A stretch of 30,797 nucleotides of DNA from a virus. Of the stretch, positions 27,637-30,797 are shown one piece after another. The translations under genes and the position numbers were made by a program. Position 1 is the first letter of the stretch. The number at the start of each line of letters is the position of its first letter. The stretch is from IMG/VR virus record IMGVR_UViG_3300009788_000242, positions 1-30,797 of that record. The stretch is one strand, 5' to 3'. The notes under the pieces are model-generated. The model ran no database searches. It saw only the letters and a program-made list of their open reading frames with translations, and was not told the origin of the DNA.

Positions 27637-30405
27637 ATGCCGGGTCGCGTAACTCAGATCGGTACCGAAGTCTTCCTAGAAGGCGGCGCTCCCAAAGCGC
27701 GAGTAACTCAGATCGGTACCGAAGTCTTCCTAGAAGGCGGCGCTCCCGATGCAAGAGTTACGCAAATCGGTATCGAGGTCTTTCAACCTCTGTCGGTTAT
27801 CAGCAGTGATCAGACTCTTACCGGATCGGCTGGCATAGTTTCAGGAGAAGCTTTCGGATCAGGTGGAACGGTTGTACTTCAGGTTATTCTAACTGGCTCA
27901 GCGGGCATAGTTTCCGGAGAAGCTTTCAGTGTATTTGGGGTTCTTGCGGAAAACCTAATCGACGGTCGCGATGTAGCGGGCATAGTTTCCGGAGAAGCTT
28001 TTGGTTCCGGAGGATCTTGCACGGGTCCGATCACTGGATCGGCGGGCATCGTGTCAGCGGAAGAATTTGGCGCGGCGCTCTTGGGACTTGTCTTTCAACA
28101 AGGGCTTGTCGGATCGGCAGGAATAGTTTCTGGAGAAGCTTTCGGCGCTGATGGCGTGCTGGCGGGACCGATCACGGGATCGGCGGGAATCCCTTCGGAA
28201 GAAGCTTTCAGCGTGCTAGGCGTTCTCTCAGGACCCATTACGGGTATCTCTGGGATCACTTCGGTTGAAACTTTTGGATCAGGTGGTTCTATCACGGGTC
28301 CTCTGACGGGCGCGGCGGGTATTGTATCGGCTGAAGCTTTTGGCGCGGATGGGACTCTAGCGATCATCGTCGGTACAAAAGGTATTCCGTCTTTGGAGCA
28401 ATTCGGCGCGGATGGGGCGCTTCTCTTCCCGATGCTCGGTCTCGTGGGAATCGCGTCCGCTGAACGCTTCGGACAAAGCGGCGCGGTCCTTCAGCTTATC
28501 GACGATCCTGTAGCTTCCGGATACTCGCCTTTCGTTGTTCATATCAACGGTCAACAGATGAATGCGCTTGTTGATTCGATCAGGGTTGACCGTCAGTTGA
28601 ACTTCTTAGGCTCGACTACCTTCCGTGTCTACGATGAAGCGGGAACTTATTTCCCGTCGCTCGGTCAAGATGTCTTGCTGTACTTCTGGGATGAGGTCTC
28701 CTCAGATTGGAAAAAGATTTTCGCGGGAACGGTTGACAGCTTCGAGACTTCGAAGCAACCGACGACGGGCGGGATCGAGATCTTCCACGACATTCAAGCG
28801 ACGGATTGGGCGAAGGCGCTTTCGCGGCGGATCATTCGTGCGAAGTATGCCGAGAATTCCTTTGGGGATCTAACCTCGATCCTCGAAGATATCAGCGAGA
28901 AGTATTTAGTTCCGGAAGGTATCTCGTATCTGAGTCAAGGTGATCCGGGAATTGTGATCGGCGATCTGGAGTTTGACGCGATCCCGTTGAACGAGGCGCT
29001 CGACAAACTTGCGGAACTCACGGGTTGGAATTGGCAAATCGATTTCGATAAGAACTTCAGGTTCTACTCGCGACCGGCTGAATCAACTTCCGCTCCATGG
29101 ACAATCACGGAAACGCCTAACGAGGACTGGAGGAATCTTAAGGTCAGACAGAACCGGGGACTCTACAGGAATCGAATCTACATCAAAAGCACTTTCGCGA
29201 AAGCGACGACTGGTGTTGCGGGTGCTCCCGGTTATACGGTCTTCGGCGGACCGGGCGGGATCATCACGTTCGAGTACACGGTTCCGACTGACACGACCGT
29301 CGACGGTCTTCCGGTTTTCTTCTCTGGACAGTACTTGTCAGACAACCGCTATGAGAATCACGTCAAGCGGATTTTGTCGGTTACGTTGAACGGTTCTCCG
29401 CTCTCGTGGTACTACCTCGACGAAGGCGGCGCTCCCTCGGGATGGGATTACGTTGTTGTATGGGGGAACTCGGACGACTCGACGACACCCGGAAAATTGG
29501 ATATGGTCTGGAACTTCTTAGGGAAACCGGGAGCATACCCAACAGGCGGCGACGTTCTTGCGGTCACGTTCGAAGCGACAGAGCAAATCGGAGGAACGGT
29601 TCAACCTTCCGGAAATATAAGCTCCGAATCTCAGGGCGTTCCGCCGATGGTTATTGATAATCAAACGGAGATCGATGCGCGGATAGCGGTTGAAGGCGGA
29701 ACCGGGATCTATGCTTCGAGTGAGATCGTCGACGACGTTGACGACCCGCAACTGCTAGAGGAGTACGCGAACGCACTCCTAGACCGTTTCTCGGAGTTTG
29801 GCGTCGAGGTCACAATCGATTCCGAAAAATGGGGTCTTGAACCGGGACAAGATATGTCCCTGAATCTTCCTTCATACAATGTGACCGGCGTCACTGGGAC
29901 GGTTGAACGAGTCTCACTGGAAGAACGACAACGGACAATACTTACGCAGACGATTACAGTTTCGAATCAGATCCAGCAACGGGATGCGCTTGCAACGATG
30001 CAAAGACTGATTCGTCGTATCCGGAAACAACCTGTTAAGCAACTAAAATCCATTGCGTTTAATATCGCGTGGGACTCGCCTCCGCTGGAACATCCGGGCG
30101 TTGTGGTTCAGAATGATGTTGCTCGACAAGAACTCCCATGGAACATAACCCTGAGAGACATCAAGGTCAACTTTGCGACTCCGCCGACAGGAGACACGAT
30201 CTCCCTCGACGTGAAATCTGACGGCGTCTCCGTTCTTCTTTCCGGAAGCATAACCGGAATCGGATCGGGACAATATACCTTCTCCTCGTTCGCTTCGGCT
30301 CCGCTCACTATTCCGAAGGGCGCTATGCTTAGGATCGACATGCTTCAGGCAGGCTCCACGACTCCCGGCAAGAACGGAACCGTCACGGTTACGGGTTACG
30401 TCTAA
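27637..30405 (+). CDS. tail hub / baseplate-type protein with N-terminal repeat region, 922 aa
   Basis: Three parts. Residues 1-50 hold three copies of RVTQIGTEVF. Residues 60-285 hold ten copies of a Gly-Ile-x-Ser-x-Glu-x-Phe unit (GIVSGEAFG and variants), a pattern seen in phage tail proteins. From residue 295 a hub-like domain follows: FVVHINGQQMNALVDSIRVDRQ, STTFRVYDEAGTYFPSLGQDVLLYFWD, KIFAGTVDSFETSK, FHDIQATDWAKALSRRI, LNEALDKLAELTGWNWQIDFDKNFRFYSR. This arrangement (OB-like domains plus insert) is typical of Tal/gp27-type hub proteins that close the tail tube and carry receptor-binding parts. The C-terminus (about 790-922) is a beta domain. GGAAGG lies upstream of ATG 27637. The repeats may present surfaces for host adhesion. 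Confidence 0.85.
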   Translation: MPGRVTQIGTEVFLEGGAPKARVTQIGTEVFLEGGAPDARVTQIGIEVFQPLSVISSDQTLTGSAGIVSGEAFGSGGTVVLQVILTGSAGIVSGEAFSVFGVLAENLIDGRDVAGIVSGEAFGSGGSCTGPITGSAGIVSAEEFGAALLGLVFQQGLVGSAGIVSGEAFGADGVLAGPITGSAGIPSEEAFSVLGVLSGPITGISGITSVETFGSGGSITGPLTGAAGIVSAEAFGADGTLAIIVGTKGIPSLEQFGADGALLFPMLGLVGIASAERFGQSGAVLQLIDDPVASGYSPFVVHINGQQMNALVDSIRVDRQLNFLGSTTFRVYDEAGTYFPSLGQDVLLYFWDEVSSDWKKIFAGTVDSFETSKQPTTGGIEIFHDIQATDWAKALSRRIIRAKYAENSFGDLTSILEDISEKYLVPEGISYLSQGDPGIVIGDLEFDAIPLNEALDKLAELTGWNWQIDFDKNFRFYSRPAESTSAPWTITETPNEDWRNLKVRQNRGLYRNRIYIKSTFAKATTGVAGAPGYTVFGGPGGIITFEYTVPTDTTVDGLPVFFSGQYLSDNRYENHVKRILSVTLNGSPLSWYYLDEGGAPSGWDYVVVWGNSDDSTTPGKLDMVWNFLGKPGAYPTGGDVLAVTFEATEQIGGTVQPSGNISSESQGVPPMVIDNQTEIDARIAVEGGTGIYASSEIVDDVDDPQLLEEYANALLDRFSEFGVEVTIDSEKWGLEPGQDMSLNLPSYNVTGVTGTVERVSLEERQRTILTQTITVSNQIQQRDALATMQRLIRRIRKQPVKQLKSIAFNIAWDSPPLEHPGVVVQNDVARQELPWNITLRDIKVNFATPPTGDTISLDVKSDGVSVLLSGSITGIGSGQYTFSSFASAPLTIPKGAMLRIDMLQAGSTTPGKNGTVTVTGYV
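27649..27747 (+). repeat. 54-bp tandem repeat inside the hub gene
   Basis: A 45-nt block starting GTAACTCAGATCGGTACCG is identical at 27649-27693 and 27703-27747 (54-bp period, 18 residues). A third, diverged copy follows at about 27757. Perfect identity in one pair shows recent duplication. Confidence 0.85.
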
Positions 30406-30797
30406 TGGCGGTCATCCTGATCGATGGGTTCGACGGTCATTCCGACTTCAACGATGTTCTTCGTTGGACAAAGGTCGGAACGTGGGCTTCCAAAGGTCGC
30501 TATGATTACGGGCGCTACAATCCAGACGCGGACTCTCCAGACAAACGCGACGTCGGCGGACACTACTCGAATTCCGGGTTTGGTTATGGCGGACAGACAC
30601 TCGCCTTCCCGAAACGAACGGGAGATCTATTCTGGAGAATGGACTTCCTGAACTTCGGGCGGGCAACTGACCCGCGCGAGGTTGCGAACACGGCTTACTT
30701 TCGAGTAGCTTCCGGAGACACAGACATCATTCAATCTTTCGTGTGCAAATACGACACGGGAGACGCGCGGTACTATTACGAACTTTGGACGGCAGGA
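30405..30797 (+). CDS. adhesion-type tail protein, 3'-truncated by the window edge
   Basis: ATG 30405 shares one base with the previous stop and the frame stays open to the end (131 residues). The start MAVILIDGFDGHSDFND resembles the start of gene 26546 (MALIMFTGFDLSNDADQ). It continues with KVGTWASKGRYDYGRYN, TLAFPKRTGDLFWRMDFLNFG and TAYFRVASGDTDIIQSFVCKYD, a strand pattern that suggests a concanavalin-like jelly roll. Probably a tail fibre or tip adhesin; the total length is unknown. Confidence 0.75.
   Translation, partial: MAVILIDGFDGHSDFNDVLRWTKVGTWASKGRYDYGRYNPDADSPDKRDVGGHYSNSGFGYGGQTLAFPKRTGDLFWRMDFLNFGRATDPREVANTAYFRVASGDTDIIQSFVCKYDTGDARYYYELWTAG

Noticed and set aside
1-30797. 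tRNA genes, integrase/att sites and lysis genes
   Set aside because: I looked for tRNA arms, recombinase motifs and endolysin motifs and saw none; the small membrane proteins are too generic to be named holins or spanins.

Overview
The window is a fragment of a tailed double-stranded DNA phage (or prophage) genome of siphovirus type. It carries an HK97-type head module (large terminase, portal, MuF-like protein, prohead protease, HK97-fold capsid protein) followed by a lambda-like long-tail module (connectors, tail tube, frameshifted tail-assembly chaperone pair, a 1298-residue tape measure, tail hub and adhesion-type proteins). No integrase, lysis gene, tRNA or replication gene was recognised, so lifestyle and host cannot be fixed. 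GC is roughly 50-55% by eye. Many small genes have a promoter whose -10 box ends 6 nt before the ATG, which implies leaderless mRNAs. Such mRNAs are common in Deinococcota and Actinomycetota, but this does not identify the host.

Layout. (1) 1-1165, rightward: the end of an upstream gene and three small genes, the last with a winged-helix look. (2) 1134-3809, leftward: seven small unknown genes, six of them behind near-identical promoters of their own. (3) 3898-5771, rightward: two small membrane proteins, one unknown protein and ThyX. (4) 5904-11841, rightward: terminase, a sigma-70-family factor, portal, a secreted protein and a MuF protein fused to an HExxH metallopeptidase-like domain. (5) 11842-13482, leftward: an island of seven small genes, two of them only 26 and 57 residues, lying between MuF and the protease. 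(6) 13660-19627, rightward: protease, capsid, decoration-type proteins, connectors and tail completion genes. (7) 19624-19923: a single leftward gene. (8) 20030-30797, rightward: a tandem duplicated pair, tail tube, G/GT chaperones, tape measure, tail proteins, hub and a truncated adhesion protein.

The strongest unexplained signal is the palindrome TTCCGGAA. I counted 54 exact copies by hand, where chance predicts fewer than one. In seven leftward promoters two copies hold fixed positions: one inside the 17-bp spacer between TTGACA and the -10 box, one 8 bp upstream of TTGACA. The order is TTCCGGAA-8-TTGACA-5-TTCCGGAA-4-(TATTCT or CATACT)-6-ATG. An eighth leftward promoter has the distal copy exactly 10 bp further out, where it is shared with a divergent rightward promoter. 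Single copies also sit in most short gaps between late genes, and others lie inside genes. This looks like an operator/stoperator-type regulatory network on top of, or recruited from, a HIP1-like iterated palindrome. The phage sigma factor and a repeated CCGATAATTAAC box upstream of two rightward operons suggest a second regulatory layer. GGCC is almost absent (2 seen), pointing to restriction pressure.
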